A stretch of 7,662 nucleotides of DNA from Acidilobaceae archaeon. GTDB lineage: Archaea; Thermoproteota; Thermoprotei_A; Sulfolobales; Acidilobaceae. The notes beneath the pieces are model-generated. The model worked only from the letters and a program-made list of their open reading frames with translations. It made no database searches and was not told the DNA's origin. The position numbers and the translations under genes were made by a program. Shown piece after piece: positions 1 to 5,434 of this stretch (position 1 is its first letter; each line of letters starts with the position of its first letter). The stretch covers positions 1 through 7,662 of the forward strand of contig JALWJI010000009.1 in assembly GCA_027081695.1 (NCBI GenBank). Reading direction: 5' to 3'.

Positions 1-164
1 CTAGGCAAGGAGAGAGAATCGATCCCGACGAATTCCATCGTATGAGAAGAGAGTACTATCTACTTAGAGGATGGGATCCGGATACAGGGGTTCCTACGAA
101 GGAAATATTGTACATGCTAGGGCTAGATCAGCTACTGGCAATCGACATTCCCCTTATAGGCTAG
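1..164 (+). CDS. Aldehyde ferredoxin oxidoreductase family protein, C-terminal fragment
   Basis: This is the 3' end of a gene that begins before the window. Complete codons start at base 3, giving 53 residues and a TAG stop at 162-164. The diagnostic stretch is EYYLLRGWDPDTGVPTKE followed by LxxLGLDQ. It matches the conserved C-terminal end of tungsten/molybdopterin aldehyde ferredoxin oxidoreductases (AOR, FOR, GAPOR and relatives), where a helix ending in (D)EYYxLRGWD leads into GxPTxEKLxxLGL. These cytoplasmic enzymes oxidise aldehydes to acids and reduce ferredoxin. The cofactor- and cluster-binding parts lie outside the window, so the subfamily and substrate cannot be assigned. After the family motif the protein ends with a short hydrophobic tail, LLAIDIPLIG. 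The gene converges on rqcH, and the stop codons overlap within one CTAG. No clear stem-loop terminator follows. Confidence 0.85.
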   Translation, partial: RQGERIDPDEFHRMRREYYLLRGWDPDTGVPTKEILYMLGLDQLLAIDIPLIG

Positions 165-2170
165 TTCTCAAGGTCTTTCAGAACAATCCCTTTATCATTT
201 CCTCTCCTGGTTCTTATGATCCTAGACCTTCCCGGAATTCTAGGCATTATTTCTTCATCTGGAACTGCATACGGTATATGTTTATGTTCTTGATCCAAGG
301 CCTCGTACCATTTGTTCTTGAGTATCTTCGCCATTTCGCTCTTTGCATAGTCTCCAGGGACGAGCACAGAGTAGACCAAGGTTTTTTCTTGGATTGTCTC
401 CTCGCCTCCACTCATGACTATCGGTACGCCTTCCTCGTTGATAGCGATCCCTATTGCTATCTTTACGGGTACCGGCTTCGGGAGATAATTCTTCTTTCCA
501 TAAACCATTATTCCTCCCTTAGCCAGGTATTCTCCTGTCGGCGGACTAAATGATACTTGACTCGCGGTTACCCAATATACATCAATGCTTCCAGCACCAG
601 CCTTCCATGCCCTACTATAGGCAGCTGTTAGAACCGCGGCGTCGAATATGTCTTCTTGGTGGGGCCTCCTGTCCTTGATTTTCAGAACAACTGCTGGTGC
701 TCCATGAATGTTTGCATGAAGGAATAGGTCGTTTTGTGATAAGTGTTTCTTGACTACTGCTTCGTTCTGGCTAGCGTCTCGACCGCCTATTGCTAGAAGA
801 TTGTTTCTCGTCGCAGTCCAGTGATATTTCTCGAACCAGAACCGTTTCCTTCTCCGGACTCGCTGGGATAGTTCTCTGGCTTTTACTTTTATTTTAAGCT
901 CATCTATGCGCGACAAGATCTCTTCTTTTATTTCTTCTGCGCGCTTGGCTTTTGCTTCTAGTTCTCCTGCTTCCCTGTATAACCTTAGTATAGCAGCATC
1001 CACTGTTTCTCCATGATAGTAATCGAATGTGATATCGCCTGGGAGTTCGATTACGTATTTATCATTTAGTTTTGCTACAATTACTTTTCCTACAGAGAAT
1101 TTCTTCTCCTTATTTCTTGTTATAATGTTAAAGAGTTTTTCGAAGTCCTGATAGTGTTTCGCCATTAGCTCTGCTATTTTTCTCTTCTTCTCGGCTTCTA
1201 ATACGTATTCTCTTGCTTTCTTTTCCGCCTCTTCAATACTTTTTAGTAATCTATAGTATTCGCTGTCCCCTGTCGTATCCTCTTGTGTTTTTGTACGTGT
1301 GCCTCTAACACCTTGCGCAAATAGTATATCCAGGGATTCATCAAACAAAGAATACTCTTCTACAATGAAGTCTCCTCCTTCAATATATCTTAGTGGTTTG
1401 AAGGGATCTGCCTCGATAGGAGATTCCTGTATTATCAGCCATCCTTTTCCACTGAACGACTCTGCTATAATTCCCATAAGGGCATCTAGTATTGCCTGTA
1501 GATCTTTTTCTTCCAGATTATCGACTCCTGTCTGTTTATCGATACCCGATCTATATAGTGCCTCCTCAGCGAGTTCTCCAGGTATTCTGCATCCTCTTAT
1601 GAGACCTCGTACAGCGTCTTTTCCAGACCTTATACAGCTCAAGAGATCTTCAGGGAAATTTTCTATCTTAGACTCGACTAATTTTATGATTACACTCTCT
1701 TGTATTGGGGGAGGAGTATATCTTATCTTAGGTTTTAGCACTCTATCACGTAGCTTAAGGGTTTTTGTCAGTGCAAGGATGGAGTCTTTTTCGTCGAGCA
1801 ACGCTATTACTCCTCTAGGGATTAATTCTGCAATTATCGAGTATCCTCGTCTACCTGTGATTTTAACTATTCTATCGTGTCCTTGCAGAGATATGTCTTG
1901 GATTCTGTCTCCTCGTAAATACTTTCTTGCTAATACTACTAGTGGATATGGCTTATAGTCGCTCGGAGTTACTGTTCTTGTTGATAAATGTATTCTTTTC
2001 CCCGCTTCTATGACTAGGAGATCTTTTGCAAGGTTTGACTTGATTTTCAGTATTAGACACTCGGATTCTTTCTCATAATATATATTTGATACTAATCCAT
2101 TGTTCAATTGTTGCCCTGTTGTTTTCAGCCATACTAGTATGTCTAGTAGGTTCATGCTTTTCCTTGCCAT
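161..2170 (-). CDS. rqcH: RqcH / NFACT family ribosome-associated quality control protein
   Basis: This is the archaeal member of the RqcH/Rqc2/NEMF (NFACT, formerly fibronectin-binding protein A-like) family. Family members bind large ribosomal subunits that carry a stalled peptidyl-tRNA and recruit tRNA; bacterial RqcH adds C-terminal alanine tails. In the 669 residues, the N-terminal NFACT-N domain covers about 6-150 and contains GHDRIV with Asp99-Arg100, equivalent to the DR pair needed for tailing in bacterial RqcH. A helix-hairpin-helix-like segment (about 175-210) follows. Two charged helices (about 305-345 and 393-435) form the expected coiled-coil M domain. The NFACT-R/DUF814 domain (about 445-560) has NNLLAIGGRDASQNE and DLFLHANIHGAPAVVLK. 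A basic C-terminal tail (PGRSRIIRTRR) ends it. Length and motifs are intact. The start is uncertain: Met1 has no good ribosome site, while Met6 (base 2155) has AGGA five bases upstream and a TATA-like CTATAAG about 24 bases upstream, so a leaderless or SD-led start at Met6 is possible. The gene stands alone on its strand. Confidence 0.95.
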   Translation of the reverse strand: MARKSMNLLDILVWLKTTGQQLNNGLVSNIYYEKESECLILKIKSNLAKDLLVIEAGKRIHLSTRTVTPSDYKPYPLVVLARKYLRGDRIQDISLQGHDRIVKITGRRGYSIIAELIPRGVIALLDEKDSILALTKTLKLRDRVLKPKIRYTPPPIQESVIIKLVESKIENFPEDLLSCIRSGKDAVRGLIRGCRIPGELAEEALYRSGIDKQTGVDNLEEKDLQAILDALMGIIAESFSGKGWLIIQESPIEADPFKPLRYIEGGDFIVEEYSLFDESLDILFAQGVRGTRTKTQEDTTGDSEYYRLLKSIEEAEKKAREYVLEAEKKRKIAELMAKHYQDFEKLFNIITRNKEKKFSVGKVIVAKLNDKYVIELPGDITFDYYHGETVDAAILRLYREAGELEAKAKRAEEIKEEILSRIDELKIKVKARELSQRVRRRKRFWFEKYHWTATRNNLLAIGGRDASQNEAVVKKHLSQNDLFLHANIHGAPAVVLKIKDRRPHQEDIFDAAVLTAAYSRAWKAGAGSIDVYWVTASQVSFSPPTGEYLAKGGIMVYGKKNYLPKPVPVKIAIGIAINEEGVPIVMSGGEETIQEKTLVYSVLVPGDYAKSEMAKILKNKWYEALDQEHKHIPYAVPDEEIMPRIPGRSRIIRTRRGNDKGIVLKDLEN

Positions 2171-2173
2171 TTT

Positions 2174-2180
2174 CTTATAG
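2174..2180 (-). promoter_or_regulatory. Possible TATA element for rqcH
   Basis: On the minus strand this reads CTATAAG. Its centre is about 24 bases upstream of the Met6 codon of rqcH, the spacing expected between a TATA box and the start of a leaderless crenarchaeal transcript. No good BRE precedes it; the upstream bases are ACGGGG. A weaker AT-rich alternative, AAATAAATA at about 2233-2241 on the minus strand, would give a leader of roughly 40 bases. Neither is decisive. Confidence 0.25.
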
Positions 2181-2214
2181 CCCCGTTAATTGGTTAATGT
2201 TAGGTGGAGGAATA

Positions 2215-2337
2215 ATGGGGTTATCCCTTGCGTATTTATTTCGTCGTTATTATTATCTTGAAGGACATAGTTTAGAGTATCGGGATATGTGTGATAATAA
2301 TTCGGGTGGCATTAGATGGTTGCTGGAGTCTCCATAG
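2215..2337 (+). CDS. Possible 40-residue small ORF in the divergent spacer
   Basis: An ATG at 2215 is preceded by GGTGGAGG (2203-2210), a strong match to the archaeal Shine-Dalgarno consensus, with a 4-base spacer. The frame runs 40 codons (MGLSLAYLFRRYYYLEG, then EYRDMCDNN, ending RWLLESP) to TAG at 2335-2337, and it overlaps the start of the next gene by 22 bases. The product is rich in aromatic and charged residues, with no recognisable motif and no membrane segment. It could be a small protein or leader peptide coupled to the downstream membrane protein. It could equally be a chance frame, since the SD-like purine run is the only evidence. I do not recognise it. Confidence 0.2.
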   Translation: MGLSLAYLFRRYYYLEGHSLEYRDMCDNNSGGIRWLLESP

Positions 2338-2609
2338 ATGCTCATATCGTCGCTGGAATAATTATAGGACTCGTACTAGGAAGTATCCTAGCAGTATTAT
2401 CCTATATAGGAGGCTTCGAACAGCTCTCGATGCCTAGCAGGGGGCTAGCGGGATCATTAGGATCTGCCATAGTCGCCTTCCTGCTCCTTCCCCTCGTACA
2501 GCTACGTGTCGGAGTCCTCTCCACGAGGAAGAAAATCGAGTACATAGCCGTATCCGTGCTAATGACTATAGTCTTCTGGCCAGTCATATACGCTGCCCTT
2601 ATTGGTTAG
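2316..2609 (+). CDS. Small three-helix integral membrane protein, function unknown
   Basis: The protein has 97 residues. Three hydrophobic segments are clear: about 10-33 (Gly-rich, IIIGLVLGSILAVLSYIGG), about 46-66 (LGSAIVAFLLLPLVQL) and about 74-95 (IAVSVLMTIVFWPVIYAAL). The only strongly basic stretch is STRKK (69-73), just before the third helix, which suggests that this loop is cytoplasmic by the positive-inside rule. The start is fixed from one side: the codon directly before the ATG is an in-frame TAG (2313-2315). GGGTGG at 2304-2309, six bases upstream, can serve as the ribosome site. A weak TATA-like TTTAGAGTAT lies at 2271-2280. I recognise no family. The same strand carries a surface protein 67 bases downstream, but that gene appears to have its own promoter, so a functional link is only suggested. 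Hydrophobicity and a clean frame make it very likely to be a real gene. Confidence 0.75.
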   Translation: MVAGVSIDAHIVAGIIIGLVLGSILAVLSYIGGFEQLSMPSRGLAGSLGSAIVAFLLLPLVQLRVGVLSTRKKIEYIAVSVLMTIVFWPVIYAALIG

Positions 2610-2631
2610 CTTTGACAATGTTACCTCATAA

Positions 2632-2640
2632 TTTATTTTA
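2632..2640 (+). promoter_or_regulatory. Probable TATA box of the surface-protein gene
   Basis: TTTATTTTA lies in the 67-base gap between the small membrane protein and the surface protein, centred about 41 bases before the ATG at 2677. A transcript starting about 25 bases downstream would have a leader of about 16 bases containing GGTG (2663-2666), a plausible ribosome site 10 bases before the ATG. The upstream CATAAT only partly fits a BRE. The same T-rich run could also help terminate the preceding gene. Confidence 0.45.
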
Positions 2641-2676
2641 TCGCTTGTCTAAGAGCATATATGGTGTCAGTCTAGC

Positions 2677-4110
2677 ATGCATAGAACCAACATGATGAGA
2701 CTTACGTATTTACTCGTGATTACTGGTTTGATGCTCTTAGCAACATATATGATTCCCTCGGAAGCCTCCTCCTCTGTGTGCTTTCACCCCAATAAGATGA
2801 TTATAGTTCCAATACAATCAACAAGCTACTCGGATAAGCTAGAGATATATTTTGAATCCAGCACGCAACCGATAACAGTATACAATATATCTAGCTCTCT
2901 CTATGATGTAAAAGGAGCAGGCTGTATCGACGGCTATTTCACAGTTATGTATCTAGATTTAACTAATGGTAGCCTAATTCTAGACTATTATAATATAAGT
3001 GTCCTCACTTATGGGGTCTCCAGTATTGACCTCGGAAAAATGAATGATTTATTAATAAAACGAATAACGTTCTCTCCAGAGTCTCCTGCAATTATAAGCT
3101 CTGCTGATGGCTTTTTCACCAACGAAACCTTACTAGTGATCGGCATCTCCAGCGCAGTAATTGACAACGAAACAGTATCAAAACCGTTCAGTATTTATTT
3201 AAGCGGTGAAGCAAAAGACGTCGTGAAGAAGTATTATAGCGTCGAGTCAATACTTAGGCTACCTTCAAAACCTGTACTCCCACCCTTCTTCTATAATGTT
3301 ACAGGAGAACAGCTTACTATCGGAACAGTGATTAATGGAGAGCTTGAACTTATGAAGACTGCTATACCTAATTCTCCGGATCCCGGCACGATAATCTATT
3401 ATCCTAGCGATAACAAGAGAATAACAGTTTATGTTTCAAACTCTACCACTCTAACTATTCTATATACAGATAAGGCAACGCTTACAACCGATATCTACCT
3501 GGTAGGGCTCGAGAACTATACGCTGATATCTGTGGACGGGATAATCAGCCTCAATAATACCTATTATATATCATCCAAAGCTATAACCTACACTGCTGGA
3601 ACCTCTCAGCCGGAAACCGTTAGCCTCATAACAGTATTCGTTCCGGCAAACGATTCAATCACTATCTACAAACAAAACAATACTACAAATCTTGTTGAAA
3701 TAATGGGTTATCACTATCTAGCCCTTGTAAACGGGACCTATCTCATAGAGCCGCCGGTGTCTGATCTAAACAGAATACTCCTGAGGCAGACAACTATAGA
3801 ATATGCATTGGAGACCTTATCAACTACATCCGCATTCCTACTAGCTCCTTCCCAAGAGGCATCAGACTTCACGACAGTAACCAAGGTATATGCTGAGCAA
3901 ACCACGACAACTCAAAACCCGACGCTACCCACAACACAGACAACAGAGGAACAACCATTAATCAGCACTAAACTCCTGGTCCTAATCATAGCAGTTATAA
4001 TTATAGCAGTAGCAGTCATCCTAGTCTACTTCTTCAAAATAAGAAAGAAGACTGTGTCAACTGGAGGAGAGGAGGAAGAAGCAGAGCCTGTTATAGAGCT
4101 AAACATTTAG
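2677..4110 (+). CDS. Secreted single-pass surface protein, sequon-rich, function unknown
   Basis: The protein has 477 residues and I cannot assign a family. The architecture is clear. An N-terminal signal sequence comes first (Met1 or Met6/Met7, hydrophobic core about 9-22, likely cleavage near SEA-SSS at 30). A long extracellular part of mainly beta character covers about 31-395. A Thr/Gln/Pro-rich stalk lies at about 398-427, then a membrane helix (about 430-452, LLVLIIAVIIIAVAVILVYF) stopped by KIRKK. A short acidic cytoplasmic tail follows (GGEEEEAEP, ending ELNI). The ectodomain has thirteen N-X-S/T sequons with X not Pro: N70, 97, 106, 149, 164, 207, 255, 280, 293, 325, 334, 335 and 352. 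That implies heavy N-glycosylation, and the Thr-rich stalk suggests O-glycosylation. There are only two cysteines, C35 and C83, a possible disulfide. It may be a cell-surface or S-layer-associated receptor or adhesin, but this is inference from architecture. Confidence 0.85.
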   Translation: MHRTNMMRLTYLLVITGLMLLATYMIPSEASSSVCFHPNKMIIVPIQSTSYSDKLEIYFESSTQPITVYNISSSLYDVKGAGCIDGYFTVMYLDLTNGSLILDYYNISVLTYGVSSIDLGKMNDLLIKRITFSPESPAIISSADGFFTNETLLVIGISSAVIDNETVSKPFSIYLSGEAKDVVKKYYSVESILRLPSKPVLPPFFYNVTGEQLTIGTVINGELELMKTAIPNSPDPGTIIYYPSDNKRITVYVSNSTTLTILYTDKATLTTDIYLVGLENYTLISVDGIISLNNTYYISSKAITYTAGTSQPETVSLITVFVPANDSITIYKQNNTTNLVEIMGYHYLALVNGTYLIEPPVSDLNRILLRQTTIEYALETLSTTSAFLLAPSQEASDFTTVTKVYAEQTTTTQNPTLPTTQTTEEQPLISTKLLVLIIAVIIIAVAVILVYFFKIRKKTVSTGGEEEEAEPVIELNI

Positions 4111-4149
4111 TCCTAGTATTCCAATATAGAATTCTCTAGGAAATTTTTT
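4111..4149 (+). terminator. Possible terminator: inverted repeat followed by T-run
   Basis: Immediately after the TAG of the surface-protein gene, TCCTAG (4111-4116) is perfectly complementary to CTAGGA (4136-4141), giving a 6-bp stem with a 19-base AT-rich loop. TTTTTT follows at 4144-4149. Archaeal termination depends mainly on T-runs, so the T-run is the stronger signal and the stem is optional. The element overlaps the promoter of the next gene. Confidence 0.35.
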
Positions 4150-4155
4150 ATAAAT
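4139..4155 (+). promoter_or_regulatory. BRE and TATA box of the S-adenosylmethionine synthetase gene
   Basis: GGAAAT (4139-4144) fits the crenarchaeal BRE pattern RNWAAW, and TTTATAAA (4147-4154, within a longer TTTTTTATAAAT) is a strong TATA box. A start about 25 bases downstream, near 4176, would give a leader of about 20 bases that holds the G-rich ribosome site at 4187-4194. This is the best promoter in the window and suggests strong, independent transcription of the gene. Confidence 0.7.
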
Positions 4156-4186
4156 CAATCGTAAACCCATAATCTTCTCCGATAGC

Positions 4187-4194
4187 GGGGGGTG
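4187..4194 (+). promoter_or_regulatory. Ribosome binding site deciding the MAT start
   Basis: GGGGGGTG lies two bases before the GTG at 4197 and eleven before the ATG at 4206. Pairing through the GGGGG part leaves about four bases to the GTG, a usual spacing, so it favours the GTG start. The ATG (fourth codon) agrees better with the usual family N-terminus, which begins close to M-(K)-RNI. The two proteins would differ by three residues. Confidence 0.45.
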
Positions 4195-4196
4195 CT

Positions 4197-5423
4197 GTGT
4201 GGAAGATGAAGCGGAACATCGTGGTAGAAGAATATCTCCTGCCGAGTGTAGAGGAGATAGAAGTAGAACTCGTGGAAAGAAAAGGCCTAGGCCACCCGGA
4301 CTACATTAGCGACGCCGCCTCGGAGGTAGCAAGCATTGCTCTAAGCAAACTATACCTCGAGAGATACGGAAGAATACTTCACCATAACCTTGATAAAGTA
4401 CTATTAGTTGGTGGCCAGGCAAGCCCACGTTATGGAGGAGGAGACGTCCTCCAGCCAATCTACATAATCGTGTCTGGAAGAGCGACCACGCAAGTACGCA
4501 CCGACGACGGCGTAGAGAATATACCTGTAGGAACAACAATCGTGACCGCAGTAAAAGAATGGATAAAGAACAATTTCAGATTCCTAGACCCTGAAAAACA
4601 CGTAATAGTAGACTACAAGATCGGAAAGGGAAGCGCAGACCTAGTAGGAATCTTCGAGGAAAAAGACAAAGCGCCTAAGAGCAACGATACAAGTTTCGGA
4701 AGCGGATACGCTCCGTTCTCGACCCTCGAGCGACTAGTATTTGAGACAGAGCGCATGCTCAATTCTCCTGGATTCAAGTCTAAGCTCCCACAAGTAGGCG
4801 AAGACATCAAAGTCATGGGTCTACGCAGAGGAAAAACAATAGAACTAACAATTGCAGCTGCTATAATCAGTAGCCTGGTGCATGATAGACAAGAATATCT
4901 CTCGGTAAAAGAAGAAGTCAAGAACTATGTCCTCGACCTAGCCGCAAAAATAGCACCAGAACACACTGTAAATGTATACATAAACACCGGAGACATACCA
5001 GAAAAAGACATCGTCTACCTAACAGTGACAGGTACGAGTGCAGAACACGGAGACGATGGAATGACAGGACGCGGAAACAGAGCCAATGGACTAATAACTC
5101 CTCTAAGACCGATGAGCCTTGAGGCAGCAGCTGGAAAGAACCCGGTAAACCACGTAGGTAAAATCTATAATGTTGTTGCTAACGATCTTGCCCGCAGAAT
5201 ATACAGTGAGGTGACAGGCATCAAGGAAGTATATGTAAAATTGTTGAGCCAGATAGGAAGACCAATAGACAACCCACTTGTTGCCGATGTGAAAGTAAAA
5301 CCGGAGGGTAACGGTTTATCAAGCGATCAGAAACGCGAGATAGAAGCAATCGTTAACGAGGTCTTAGACAATATCACTACATACACGTATAAGATAATAA
5401 ATGGGGAAGTAATCCTCTTTTAG
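4197..5423 (+). CDS. mat: S-adenosylmethionine synthetase, archaeal type (methionine adenosyltransferase)
   Basis: The enzyme makes S-adenosylmethionine from ATP and methionine, releasing phosphate and pyrophosphate, and so supplies cytoplasmic methylation and polyamine synthesis. It belongs to the archaeal MAT family, which is very divergent from the bacterial/eukaryotic MetK family. The 408 residues (405 from the ATG at 4206) match the usual length of about 400. Visible hallmarks are VERKGLGHPDYISD (26-39), ILHHNLDKVLLVGGQASPRYGGG (60-82), IGKGSADLV (142-150), NDTSFGSGYAPFSTLE (163-178), GEDIKVMGLRRGK (201-213), TGTSAEHGDDG (278-288), GRGNRANGLITPLRPMS (291-307) and AAGKNPVNHVGKIYN (311-325). 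These are the nearly invariant substrate- and metal-binding stretches of the family, and none is broken. The gene has its own promoter. It converges on the DUF460 gene with 11 bases between stops, so its T-rich termination signal (TTCTTTTTCC, 5446-5455) probably lies inside the 3' end of that gene. Confidence 0.97.
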   Translation: MWKMKRNIVVEEYLLPSVEEIEVELVERKGLGHPDYISDAASEVASIALSKLYLERYGRILHHNLDKVLLVGGQASPRYGGGDVLQPIYIIVSGRATTQVRTDDGVENIPVGTTIVTAVKEWIKNNFRFLDPEKHVIVDYKIGKGSADLVGIFEEKDKAPKSNDTSFGSGYAPFSTLERLVFETERMLNSPGFKSKLPQVGEDIKVMGLRRGKTIELTIAAAIISSLVHDRQEYLSVKEEVKNYVLDLAAKIAPEHTVNVYINTGDIPEKDIVYLTVTGTSAEHGDDGMTGRGNRANGLITPLRPMSLEAAAGKNPVNHVGKIYNVVANDLARRIYSEVTGIKEVYVKLLSQIGRPIDNPLVADVKVKPEGNGLSSDQKREIEAIVNEVLDNITTYTYKIINGEVILF

Positions 5424-5434
5424 ACACAAATCTT

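Noticed and set aside
71..553. Plus-strand open frame of 160 codons
   Set aside because: It lies out of frame over the AOR tail and antisense to the well-conserved C-terminal part of RqcH, and its composition is not protein-like.
1299..1958. Plus-strand open frame of 219 codons, Ser/Pro-rich
   Set aside because: It is fully antisense to RqcH, whose minus-strand frame carries the conserved motifs. The Ser/Pro/Ile bias is typical of a mirrored frame.
2117..2165. Possible alternative reading of the RqcH N-terminus as a frameshifted or truncated gene
   Set aside because: The first codons run without a break into NLLDILVWLKTTGQQLNNG, a normal NFACT N-terminus; only the choice between two Met codons is open.
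2086..2214. Upstream extension of the 40-codon frame into rqcH, with a hydrophobic start
   Set aside because: The hydrophobic stretch is the antisense of RqcH codons; only the part after the ribosome site at 2203-2210 is worth considering.
2692..2698. ATGATGA, a perfect C-box sequence for a C/D guide RNA
   Set aside because: No CTGA D box follows within about 65 bases, and the sequence is explained by the Met-Met-Arg codons of the signal peptide.
4306..4921. Two minus-strand open frames of 77 and 102 codons
   Set aside because: Both are antisense to the highly conserved S-adenosylmethionine synthetase and show no motif of their own.
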